Assembly: GCA_001683735.1 (NCBI GenBank)
Contig: LUGG01000001.1
Location: forward strand, 2,604,001 to 2,668,000
Source of the DNA: Grifola frondosa
Lineage: Eukaryota; Basidiomycota; Agaricomycetes; Polyporales; Grifolaceae
DNA length: 64,000 nt
Direction: 5' to 3'
Positions 1 to 9,357 of this stretch are shown here, in pieces. The position numbers and the translations under genes are program-made. Position 1 is the stretch's first letter, and each line of letters opens with the position of its first letter. The notes below the pieces were generated by a model. The model did not search any database, was not told where the DNA came from, and saw only the letters and a list, made by a program, of their open reading frames with translations.

Positions 1-805
1 TAGCGCGAATGCGGCTGGCGGCGGGATGTGCGTGAGTGGGTGTGGCGGGAAGAGTGGGTGGAGGTGGACTTGCCTGAACTGTTGCGTCCGAGATTTGGAC
101 CGGATATCTGGATAGGATGTTAGGATTTGGATGGGTGCTCGCTAGAGAAAAGGTCGCTGACTAGGAGATCTATCTCTCCGTGGTATAGATTGTGAAGTGC
201 TATGTTCGCACAGGTTGCAGGTGTCTGGCGAGGACCGTCTCGCGGACAGGTCAGCGATGGGACCAAAAAACATTCAGGCACTATGACTCACGCCATCCAG
301 TAGAACCCACTCCGCGACCTCCCCTTCTTTGAGAGGTCTCGGTTGTTCTGAGATCTCGCCCGCCCCATCTGCGCAGCCAGTGTAATGAATGCTCGGAGAG
401 TTGGGATTGTCAGCGTACCAGGGTCCCGAGGGTAATAATATCGCCCGGTGATAAGCTCAGTAATATGGTATGCCTTGCCTGATGGGGGAAGTGAGAACTT
501 CAGCAGCACCGTTGGAAGTTGGTAACGCACCGATCCACGACTTCTGGGAGCTCGGAATGACAACCCTCACATCCCACCCTGCAGAATAAAATTTCAAAGG
601 ATAGCTCTGATTTGAATGGCAAGCGACGTACCAAGGTCGCGAGTGAGATGGCGGTAGAGGCCATAAATGTAGGGAGATTCGTGACCGGGAGGGCCATCAT
701 CGTTCTTGGGAGACAGCAAAGACATTAGCTTTTTCGACTCACGAGGGCGAAAGGAGTAGATGTACTTGCAGTGAGGAGGACTCGCAGCTTGCCCACGCCA
801 GACAT
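1..805 (-). CDS. SurE-like 5'/3'-nucleotidase (acid phosphatase) family protein, partial
   Basis: SurE-family enzymes are metal-dependent phosphatases acting on nucleoside monophosphates and related esters. Splicing the minus strand gives a continuous SurE N-terminal domain. It reads MSGVGKLRVLLT (770-805), then NDDGPPGHESPYIYGL (632-704) with the family's metal-binding N-D-D motif, GWDVRVVIPSSQKSWIG (531-578), KAYHI and GRYYYPRDP (419-478), LKEGEVAEWVLLDG (292-368), TPATCANIALHNLYHG (162-224) and ISGPNLGRN (about 80-107). Six introns of roughly 50-67 bp join these very short exons. The first intron starts with GCAAGT, a GC-AG intron. The rest of the gene lies beyond base 1. The composite transposon begins about 112 bp upstream of the ATG. 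I see no frame break. The family call is strong; the substrate cannot be told. Confidence 0.88.
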
Positions 806-916
806 CGCAAGCAACAACACAGAGTACTCAGACTCCAGAGTCAAGGTAGTCTCTCAGATCATGTGATGTGCGTCCACGATGATCGATCGAGAGCGGTCAC
901 GCGACAAATCGTCACG

Positions 917-924
917 CATCATAT
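917..924. repeat. Left target-site duplication of the composite transposon
   Basis: CATCATAT here is matched exactly at 23490-23497, directly beyond the right terminal repeat. If the shared C is counted as the last base of the element, the duplication is 7 bp (ATCATAT); otherwise it is 8 bp. This puts the insertion about 112 bp upstream of the SurE-like start codon. Confidence 0.75.
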
Positions 925-1772
925 GGAAATATGGTCATTCCAAGGGGAGTCCCGCCGCAGGCGGGCCGAAAATTCACCTGGGGAGATTCCGACGCCAAAT
1001 CCGGTAGTCGCGCGCAGCCACCCAGGGTTGTCCGGCGAGTTCTTCCGCCAGTACCTTAATTGAACGCCGACCGGTTGCTCTTTCATCTAAGCGACATCTC
1101 AGTTCTTGGGCGATATTCTGGATCAGATTTACCGTTGTTACGGCTCCCTTCACAGAGATTGAAGGTCGATGCGAGGAAGATACTGAGATCGACGGACAAC
1201 GACATGCCTCCGCTTCCACGAATAGTAGGTACACAGGAGGTATTGTATGTACTTCAGCCTCTGCCACCATGCCGCTTGTTAGAAAGCATGTCCTCACCAC
1301 AAAGATTTTCTCCTTGATTATCGGCCTGTCGCAGCGACACTATCCTACGCGACGTGAAATTCATGCCTGTCTCGGAAGACAGGTTCGTCTATTCTCAATG
1401 CTATTTGACCCTGAATGACCCCGTCCCGCAAACATGAACGAAGACTTGTGGTTGCATTGGTTCTTTCAGTTCAGGTATTAACACTGTAACACTACATACT
1501 CAAAATCTATTTCTGCTCAAGAGAGACTTATTTCTACCCATATAATTTTTTACATGCTTGTAAATACTATCTTATTGAGCTCCTGAAACAGTGATTTTTC
1601 AGTTCGCATGAGAATGTGATTGAGTGAAGGAGTGTGTGCTTTACGAAAATACAGCTAACCGAGCTGTTTCAAGCTTACAGATGAATATAGTTTGCTTCCG
1701 CTGCGAGCATATAAACATGATCGAACGGGACACTCTTTTCAATCACTCCGAGCTCCTTTTGCGCTTTCTGAA
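925..1772 (+). other. Non-coding 5' region of transposon copy 1
   Basis: About 850 bp lie between the truncated left end and the likely transposase start. It opens with a G/C-rich stretch (CCCGCCGCAGGCGGG, about 950-965, a perfect small inverted repeat) and becomes AT-rich from about 1470. I see no convincing coding frame. It probably holds the transposase promoter and subterminal binding sites. Confidence 0.5.
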
Positions 1773-4700
1773 ATGTCCGTTTTTGAGCCAGAGGTTGTCC
1801 GCACTATTATCAAAAACACTTTACCTGAGAGCCAGCGAAAGAGCTTTGAGTCCAACTGGACAGCCGCGGTAAGCATACATTTATTCTGCAGTGTCTGGAC
1901 ATCAATATGGGAGATGGAATAGGTCAATAAACGGTTGGACAACTGGAGAAAGAATCGTACAGCTCAATCGCGGGTGGAAGAACAGCTCCATTGGGAGGCC
2001 AATGTCGTCGAATACGTGCAATTTGTTTTTGATGAGACGAAGGTCCATGGCAATGCAAAGAAGATGACGACGCCTCGCATTTTGAAGAAAGGCATCCCGG
2101 TTCTTGGACCGCGATTCTTGCCGCCGTCGTACCTACATCTGGAAAAGCGAAATGTTCTTCCCATGATTGAGGCGAAGGTTGCTTACCTGCGGCCCCTGAA
2201 TGTTGTCCACCCTTTCTACTACGAGAACATGAAACACTGTCCGCAGTGCAATTTGGATGAGGTGCTCTGGGATAGCTGGACTAGTGCCGGACATCGGGAG
2301 CTCCATGGTGTTCGGGAGGAGGAGTGTGCGATTGGATACCAACTTCGATGCAAACCGTGCGAGCGACGCTTCGGCAAGAACATGCCAGATAGTGGGAAGG
2401 GTCAGTATTGCTTTGCCACCACGACATCTGTCTTCTGGCAGAAGTGGGAGTTTTGGCGCTTACCTCGTTCGTCACCTTCTCCACATTGCTTTCATAGACC
2501 CGACGACTAACTGCAGCACAAGGCGGCATCCCAATTTTCTTCCAACGCTGTGGAGTCACGCGCGACCTATTCGATCTGATCATTGAGTTGCGTCCATCGA
2601 CAACGTCAGGTGGTCTAGTGGAAAATATCAAACGTGAGTGGTAATATATTCATATGGATTTTACAAGTGTCACACGTACTAATAAAATATGTTTTTTCAC
2701 CATTAGAGCTGCACCTGTTGGAGTATCAGCAACGGGAGCTTGAATTCCTGTGTTCGTTTGAACTTCGAGAGTGGAGCTTGCTGAAACCGCTAGCGCTGAG
2801 TTCCTTCTCACCGCCACGCGACCTGGGATACAACGACAAACCCATCACCCATGATTTGATCACTGACATCTTTCTCGAGTTCAGCGAGCGCACTCGACAG
2901 GCTGAGTCAATGGCATACTCACGATCATTGACTGGTGAGTTGTGTTATTGTATTCTGGACCTTTCTAATTCTCGTCATAGGAGTGTCGGTCTCTCTCGAC
3001 AACACGTTCAAGTCTGGAGCGAAGGCCACGGTAGTCGACAAAAACAAGACACGGTCAAAGCCTATGAAGGGGGGATTCTGAGCTTGGTGAATGAGAAAAA
3101 TGAAATCCTCGGTTGGGTATGTATTAAAGTTTGCATTCTGACTTGTGCTAATCTATAAACAGAGGCTCTGCCAGACAAATTCAAATGCCGAAATCGAAGA
3201 ACTACTCGAGGGGTTGAAACGACGCTCCCTCGAGCTTGCTGTCGCCTTTCCTGAGATAGTCGTTGCGGACAACTGCTGTCATGTCCGTGGGACCATCAAC
3301 AAGGTCTTTCCTGATGCGAGTATTGTTCTGGACATTTATCATATGCTTGCTCGGTGAGTAGCAGCTCGGATCACAGACATATTACTCACCATAGTTTCAG
3401 ATATCTCATGGTGATGATCAATGGGTCCAAGAATCCATATCGTTCAGCGGTTGCCAAAGATATTGTGGATGCCATGTTGAAGACCCGGGCAGCTGACGGA
3501 AAGTGTGCGGAGTACTGGAGCCAACAGGAGCAAGAAGCCCGCTTGCAGGCTGCATTTGAGAAGTGGGCAAGCAAGGAGAATGTGTGGACGGCTGCCGCAT
3601 CTAAGGTAAATGAACCACTGTGCTGTCCTGCGCCAGAGTCGGTACTCACCAAATATTCCGCGTCGTCTAAAGGTACACGTAGATCAACTCAATCACGTCA
3701 AAAAGGGCTGTCTTGCACGACCACGGGAGGACATCGCGGCTGACGGAAGCCGGATTGAGGGATCTCATAAAGGCTGGAATTCTCTTATGCGGTCATTTGC
3801 CAGCGGCCTGGAGGTCTTCACAGCGCTGGGTCATGATTTCGTCCTTCGTCGAAACATCCGTATCGCCACGTCTCGCGCTCACTCATCCGGGAAGGCGTTC
3901 ATCAACTTCACTCACGGATCCCATCATGTCTATCTCACCAATCATATCAACAGCAAGTGGAACCTACTTCTGGTACGAGAAAAGCAGGCATCGGGTCTTC
4001 GCCCAAGACCTTTGCTTCGCAGCGCATCAAGCGGAGAGACATTTGGCCTTGTTGTCTCCGACCATAGCTCAACATTCGGAGGGTTGCTGCAGATCAAAAA
4101 TGAGCCGGAGAGTGATGATTTGAAGTATGAAGCCTTTTCTGACAGTGAGCTGGATGTGGAGCCTGAAGTCGTCATGGCGCACTTGAATATCGACCCGACA
4201 CTACTACTTCAACCCCTTTCAATCTCTTCTCTGCGGCGTCCGAGTGCATCTGTCCAGCAGTCTTCCATTCAGCCTCTTTCTAGTCCATTCTCGGAGCCTC
4301 TACCCCCCCAACTGTTGTTCTCGCAATTTCCATTCTCCGACATGATCCCCGACACACAATCTTCTACCACGCCTCTTCAATCACATTTTATCCCCCATTC
4401 TATTCCTTTGAACATGCCGCTTGATCCCGCCGACTCTTCCGGAGGCCGTGACGCATCCATGGAGAACTTATCGCAAGATCACCGTAACATCAAGTCGAGC
4501 GCTGAGTCGGAAGAGAGTGAGATTGAGATCATTTGTGACGGACTGGCTATGGGAGTAGACTGTTCGGATGCAAGGAGCATGGTGAGTTGGGTCATTTACT
4601 TATTAGTGGGGTAACTGATAGTATTCTAATTGATCATTGTCACGCAGGACCTCACTGGCACTTTGGACTCGTCGGACACTCGATTACAAGCAGACTATTC

Positions 4701-6044
4701 AACCGGCTCCTCAAAGCGCAAGTCGGACATGCTGCGAGACGGCACAGAACGGGAACAACCCGTGTTCAAGAAGGTTAGAAGTGCTAATGAGGTGAGTGCA
4801 GCTCAGCCGCTACGCTACAGAACAGAAGTCATTCTGCTCTTAGACATCAGGCCATCCAACAGGCTCCTTGGATTCGTTTTTCTCTCGCCCGTGACAGACA
4901 GGCATCTGCACAGCCAAGCGGCAAAGATTCAGCGGGCATGTCTCATAACACGGGTGACCGTGGTGACATTACGCACCTCGGGACCTTGACTTCCCTTCTT
5001 CCTGCGCCTCCACCCATAGAAGATCTCAAAGAGCTCACGCGTTCGCAGCGTCTGTTCCTCGTGTACACTGGGATCGACGCTCGTGCGCTGAAGATTGAAC
5101 TCGATCATGAATACTACCTGTTTATGGACATGCGACACGATGCCAAGTGGACCTCATTCTCGATGACCTCGCGGAAGTGGGCGGTTGTGACTGCGGAGTA
5201 CAACGAGCGGTTGAAGTCCATCGACGAGGCCAAAAATCGGAAGACGACCTTGAAGAACCCGCGTGCGCTCGTCGACAAGCTCGGGGAGATCGAGGCGATC
5301 ATCATCGGCAGAATCAGCAGGGGTGATTATCTATGTATGTGTCAAACCACTCACTGATTGCATCGATATTCTGACAACGGCAACTCCTGTCCGCGTTTAG
5401 CGAAAAGCGGCACGGAGACTTTCTGGCGGAAGCACTGCTCCGTCGTCTCCCTGAGCAAGTCAGACCCCTCGGAACCCGGCACAAAATCAGTGAGTCATTT
5501 TCCCGGCTTGTCATTCAAGTACACACAGCTCACCAGCAAGCAGCGGAAGGCACAGACCTGTGGTCGCTGTCGTCAGATCAAGTATCCCGGGGGTATTGGA
5601 TCCAAGGACAACCACAAGAAGCAACATTGTTCAGATGGCGTCAAGCCCAAGGACACAACGGACTCATTGCCAGACTGGCCTCAGCCATCCGGTGTCTTCT
5701 CGAACAGCACTCACTTCCATCCGATCGCATTCCTGACCATACTCCGTGAAATGTACGAGAAGACGGTCTTGAACGGCGGCCGCGACCTGGTTATTGACCT
5801 GGAATATGTGGCGTTCGCGAAGCTTCTCCAGACACGGTCGGCAATGGCTCCTGACGGCAGTCTTCTCTTCCGGTTGTTTGAATCACTCACCTTGAGTCCC
5901 TCACTTCCCGAGCTCATTGTCATACACGACAGCAAGCGGCACCTTCGGATGGACTGCCTTGCTAATTCTTCTCCCGCACAGAGCTCCATTGCGTCGTCTT
6001 CGTCCTTGGTCGCGTCGTCTTCGTCCTCGAGTCAGGAATCTTGA
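1773..6044 (+). CDS. DDE transposase, large basidiomycete family (resembles DUF6729-type proteins)
   Basis: This multi-exon gene encodes roughly 1,100-1,200 residues. The likely start is MSVFEPEVVRTIIKN at 1773. Exon 2 carries a paired-cysteine region (HCPQCNLDEVLWDSW, then LRCKPCERRFGKN), a probable zinc-binding DNA-recognition part. After GIPIFFQRCGVTRDLFDL comes the catalytic domain: SLDNTFKSG (Asp codon 2998-3000), VVADNCCHVRG (Asp 3268-3270), IVLDIYHMLARY and RIEGSHKGWNS (Glu 3757-3759). A Ser/Pro-rich acidic stretch follows. The C-terminus has TCGRCRQIKYPGG with a later His/Cys (about 5560-5640), perhaps a second zinc finger. The intron at about 5322-5400 splices correctly only in this copy. 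No frame break is visible, so the gene may be active. I believe related proteins are annotated with domain DUF6729; assigning D-D-E as catalytic is my inference. Confidence 0.8.
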
Positions 6045-6324
6045 GAGAGAAATGTGTATTTCGGCACAATGGCACTTGTATGTTGGATTTCCTTCGATTT
6101 TTGACTGCTTCTGCCACTTCTATTTACCCCGATTATCTACGTGATTGTTTACGCTACGTACATGCTACGTATTCTACCCTCTAATCTGTGTTGAATGGCA
6201 TGTTCCGCCGTGTTTCTTGAATTCAAACTTCGTCGGTGTGCGCTTGAAACCCGAACATAGGGTTAACGACTTGCGGCTTGGGGTCGCGCAGCAAAAAGGT
6301 CACGTGATCGATGGAAACGGTCGA

Positions 6325-6397
6325 AACGGTCGGTCGATTCGGTCGCCTCGGTCCCAAGCGCCCAATCGGGAAATCCCTCGACATGGCGAAGTTGCCC
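6325..6397 (+). repeat. 73 bp terminal repeat at the palindrome centre
   Basis: It begins AACGGTCGGTCGATTCGG and ends GGCGAAGTTGCCC. It is identical to 23418-23490. Here it serves as the right end of copy 1. For copy 2, which should end in its reverse complement, no separate right repeat exists. Confidence 0.85.
6334..6395. other. Loop of the 5.4 kb palindrome
   Basis: The inverted arms end at GGTCGG (6328-6333) and restart at CCGACC (6396-6401). The 62 bp between them are not palindromic and consist almost wholly of one terminal repeat. The arm tips share a 6 bp GGTCGG/CCGACC match, the kind of short homology at which a broken end can fold back and prime synthesis. Confidence 0.8.
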
Positions 6398-8001
6398 GAC
6401 CGTTTCGACCGTTTCCATCGATCACGTGACCTTTTTGCTGCGCGACCCCAAGCCGCAAGTCGTTAACCCTATGTTCGGGTTTCAAGCGCACACCGACGAA
6501 GTTTGAATTCAAGAAACACGGCGGAACATGCCATTCAACACAGATTAGAGGGTAGAATACGTAGCATGTACGTAGCGTAAACAATCACGTAGATAATCGG
6601 GGTAAATAGAAGTGGCAGAAGCAGTCAAAAATCGAAGGAAATCCAACATACAAGTGCCATTGTGCCGAAATACACATTTCTCTCTCAAGATTCCTGACTC
6701 GAGGACGAAGACGACGCGACCAAGGACGAAGACGACGCAATGGAGCTCTGTGCGGGAGAAGAATTAGCAAGGCAGTCCATCCGAAGGTGCCGCTTGCTGT
6801 CGTGTATGACAATGAGCTCGGGAAGTGAGGGACTCAAGGTGAGTGATTCAAACAACCGGAAGAGAAGACTGCCGTCAGGAGCCATTGCCGACCGTGTCTG
6901 GAGAAGCTTCGCGAACGCCACATATTCCAGGTCAATAACCAGGTCGCGGCCGCCGTTCAAGACCGTCTTCTCGTACATTTCACGGAGTATGGTCAGGAAT
7001 GCGATCGGATGGAAGTGAGTGCTGTTCGAGAAGACACCGGATGGCTGAGGCCAGTCTGGCAATGAGTCCGTTGTGTCCTTGGGCTTGACGCCATCTGAAC
7101 AATGTTGCTTCTTGTGGTTGTCCTTGGATCCAATACCCCCGGGATACTTGATCTGACGACAGCGACCACAGGTCTGTGCCTTCCGCTGCTTGCTGGTGAG
7201 CTGTGTGTACTTGAATGACAAGCCGGGAAAATGACTCACTGATTTTGTGCCGGGTTCCGAGGGGTCTGACTTGCTCAGGGAGACGACGGAGCAGTGCTTC
7301 CGCCAGAAAGTCTCCGTGCCGCTTTTCGCTAAACGCGGACAGGAGTTTGCCGTTGTCAGAATATCGATGCAATCAGTGAGTGGTTTGACACATACATAGA
7401 TAATCACCCTGCTGATTCTGCCGATGATGATCGCCTCGATCTCCCCGAGCTTGTCGACGAGCGCACGCGGGTTCTTCAAGGTCGTCTTCCGATTTTTGGC
7501 CTCGTCGATGGACTTCAACCGCTCGTTGTACTCCGCAGTCACAACCGCCCACTTCCGCGAGGTCATCGAGAATGAGGTCCACTTGGCATCGTGTCGCATG
7601 TCCATAAACAGGTAGTATTCATGATCGAGTTCAATCTTCAGCGCACGAGCGTCGATCCCAGTGTACACGAGGAACAGACGCTGCGAACGCGTGAGCTCTT
7701 TGAGATCTTCTATGGGTGGAGGCGCAGGAAGAAGGGAAGTCAAGGTCCCGAGGTGCGTAATGTCACCACAGTCACCCGTGTTATGAGACATGCCCACTGA
7801 ATCTTTGCCGCTTGGCTGTGCAGATGCCTGTCTGTCACGGGCGAAGAAAAACGAATCCAAGGAGCCTGTTGGATGGCCTGATGTCTAAGAGCAGAATGAC
7901 TTCTGTTCTGTAGCGTAGCGGCTGAGCTGCACTCACCTCATTAGCACTTCTAACCTTCTTGAACACGGGTTGTTCCCGTTCTGTGCCGTCTCGCAGCATG
8001 T

Positions 8002-8005
8002 CCGA
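8002..8005. repeat. Left target-site duplication (CCGA) of LTR retrotransposon
   Basis: CCGA precedes the left LTR and is repeated at 19615-19618. The undisturbed site in copy 1 (TCGG at 4723-4726, the reverse complement) occurs once, confirming a 4 bp duplication. Confidence 0.92.
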
Positions 8006-9119
8006 TGATACTCTCTTGCCGACTCTGACCTATAAAATAACAAATATGTATCCTATGGATCGTAAAGTCAGTAGCAACGAGATATAGCGCGAATAGGCTC
8101 TCGATTTCTCACAGAAGTCCCTTGCACCGAGTTGTGTAACTAATTATGCTCGTGAGTCGCACGTGAATCGCACTTCTCTGAGGTAGGGAAAACGCAGAAG
8201 AAGATAAAAGTAAATGCTTAGCAATATCGGCTCTTCGCGCGCTCCGCACGTATCGCAACTAAAGAGGTCTCCTCGATCGTAGGTTCGAAGTCGCAGCGTG
8301 TATGATGGTTTATCCGTATAGTCGCAAGTATCGCGGTCGCAGTTTCGCAGTGAGAGGAGAGCTTTAGTGAAGAGTGGTCGCGATCGCAAGTAGAGCCGGC
8401 GATTTTGAACTCTGTACTTGTGGGGGAAACTCGTGTCTGATTCGTATCGTACTATACATGAGTTTTTATGAACTATTCTACGTATCTGAAACGCAAAATG
8501 ATTGCGATGTATGCGGTAAGGCTGTCGCAACTATATCGCGGCGAACATATCCTGTGAAATATCGTAAACTAGTAGGGAAAGGATCAGCCACAATGTCAAT
8601 AATGAAACGCGGTACAAGTAAATCACGACAGTCCAGGGAAACAGTAACACAGAAAATACGGTGGCTGAATACGAAACTTGCCATGTTTAGATATGCACCG
8701 CACCTGGTACGGGAATGATGCGACTGTATATGTGGGTAGACGCGCGGGCTTCTCGGGGCGTCTAAAGGAGGTATGATGCATCATGTTTCAGATGCGGACC
8801 GGTACGCGCCTAATAACAATAGTGGATGCGATACGATGACACTTCTATGATGCGTGGCTGCGACGCCTGTCCAAAGTGTTCGCGAGGGTCCGGGAACTCC
8901 CAACGACACATTATTGTTAAGATGCGAAGTTAAGCGGTCCGATCGCAACACGTGTGTTCGCGAAGACAAGAACCGCGCTATTTCTGGACTGCGAACAGCT
9001 TCTTCGCGTCGTATGATGCGTCAATATTGCGAACGTCCCATTTTTGCATCATTGCTGTACTGCGCAAAAATAAGCAATAAAGTCGCAAAGATATTGGGGT
9101 GCGTATCGCGTGCGTATCA
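8006..9119 (-). repeat. 3' LTR (left)
   Basis: 1,114 bp, starting TGATACTCTCTTGCC and ending GCGTGCGTATCA. Nearly identical to 18501-19614. It is the 3' LTR because the element reads leftward. Confidence 0.95.
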
Positions 9120-9154
9120 TCTCCTCCTCACTGAAATTCGGACCGTCCTCGGTC
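9120..9154 (-). promoter_or_regulatory. Polypurine tract and adjoining hairpin
   Basis: On the minus strand GTGAGGAGGAGA ends directly at the 3' LTR, the position of the primer for plus-strand DNA synthesis. Next to it (9141-9154) GACCG-TCCT-CGGTC forms a perfect 5 bp stem. Both the tract and the hairpin recur at 11584-11618. Confidence 0.75.
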
Positions 9155-9357
9155 CTTCGGAGTCTTCCTTCGACACGTGTGATCCTGCTGGCCTTCGCGT
9201 CTCTTCTCACGCGAGTTTAGGCTTCTGTGAATTTTTAGCTTTGACCGACAGTTCGTGCCTTGTTCTTCTATCGGGTATAGGTCCGGCTGCGTGCGTTCGC
9301 CCTATCTCGCCCCCTCGTCTCGTCTATCCTTCCTTACTTTGCCTATCCTTCACTATG

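Larger units (their letters stand above)
925..6397 (+). mobile_element. Transposon copy 1, left arm, with right terminal repeat only
   Basis: This copy contains the transposase gene and ends at its right in the 73 bp terminal repeat (6325-6397, ending GCGAAGTTGCCC). Its left 73 bp repeat is absent; the expected start GGGCAACTTCGC can be inferred from the right end of copy 2. A complete element would be about 5.5 kb. The subterminal part is rich in GGTCG motifs (6319, 6328, 6332, 6341, with GGTCC at 6350), about 9 bp apart, which suggests transposase binding sites. Confidence 0.8.

Noticed and set aside
1773..6044. Assigning the transposon to the KDZ (Kyakuja-Dileera-Zisupton) group
   Set aside because: The usual KDZ Cys-cluster companions and catalytic contexts are not seen. 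The D-D-E contexts and the N-terminal zinc region match a different large basidiomycete family.
1773..6044. Assigning the transposon to MULE or hAT
   Set aside because: IVLDIYH resembles the D-x-YH signature of MULE-type transposases and the target repeat could be 8 bp as in hAT. However, the remaining motifs do not fit either, and sequence alone does not settle it.
6685..7860. A 391-codon intact gene on the minus strand
   Set aside because: It is the 3' part of the copy 2 transposase reading through two introns after a G loss at a splice donor; the spliced form in copy 1 is the real one.
8880..8945. 5S rRNA-like motif in the LTR (GATGCGAAGTTAAGCGG)
   Set aside because: Only one short box resembles 5S; length and other boxes are absent.
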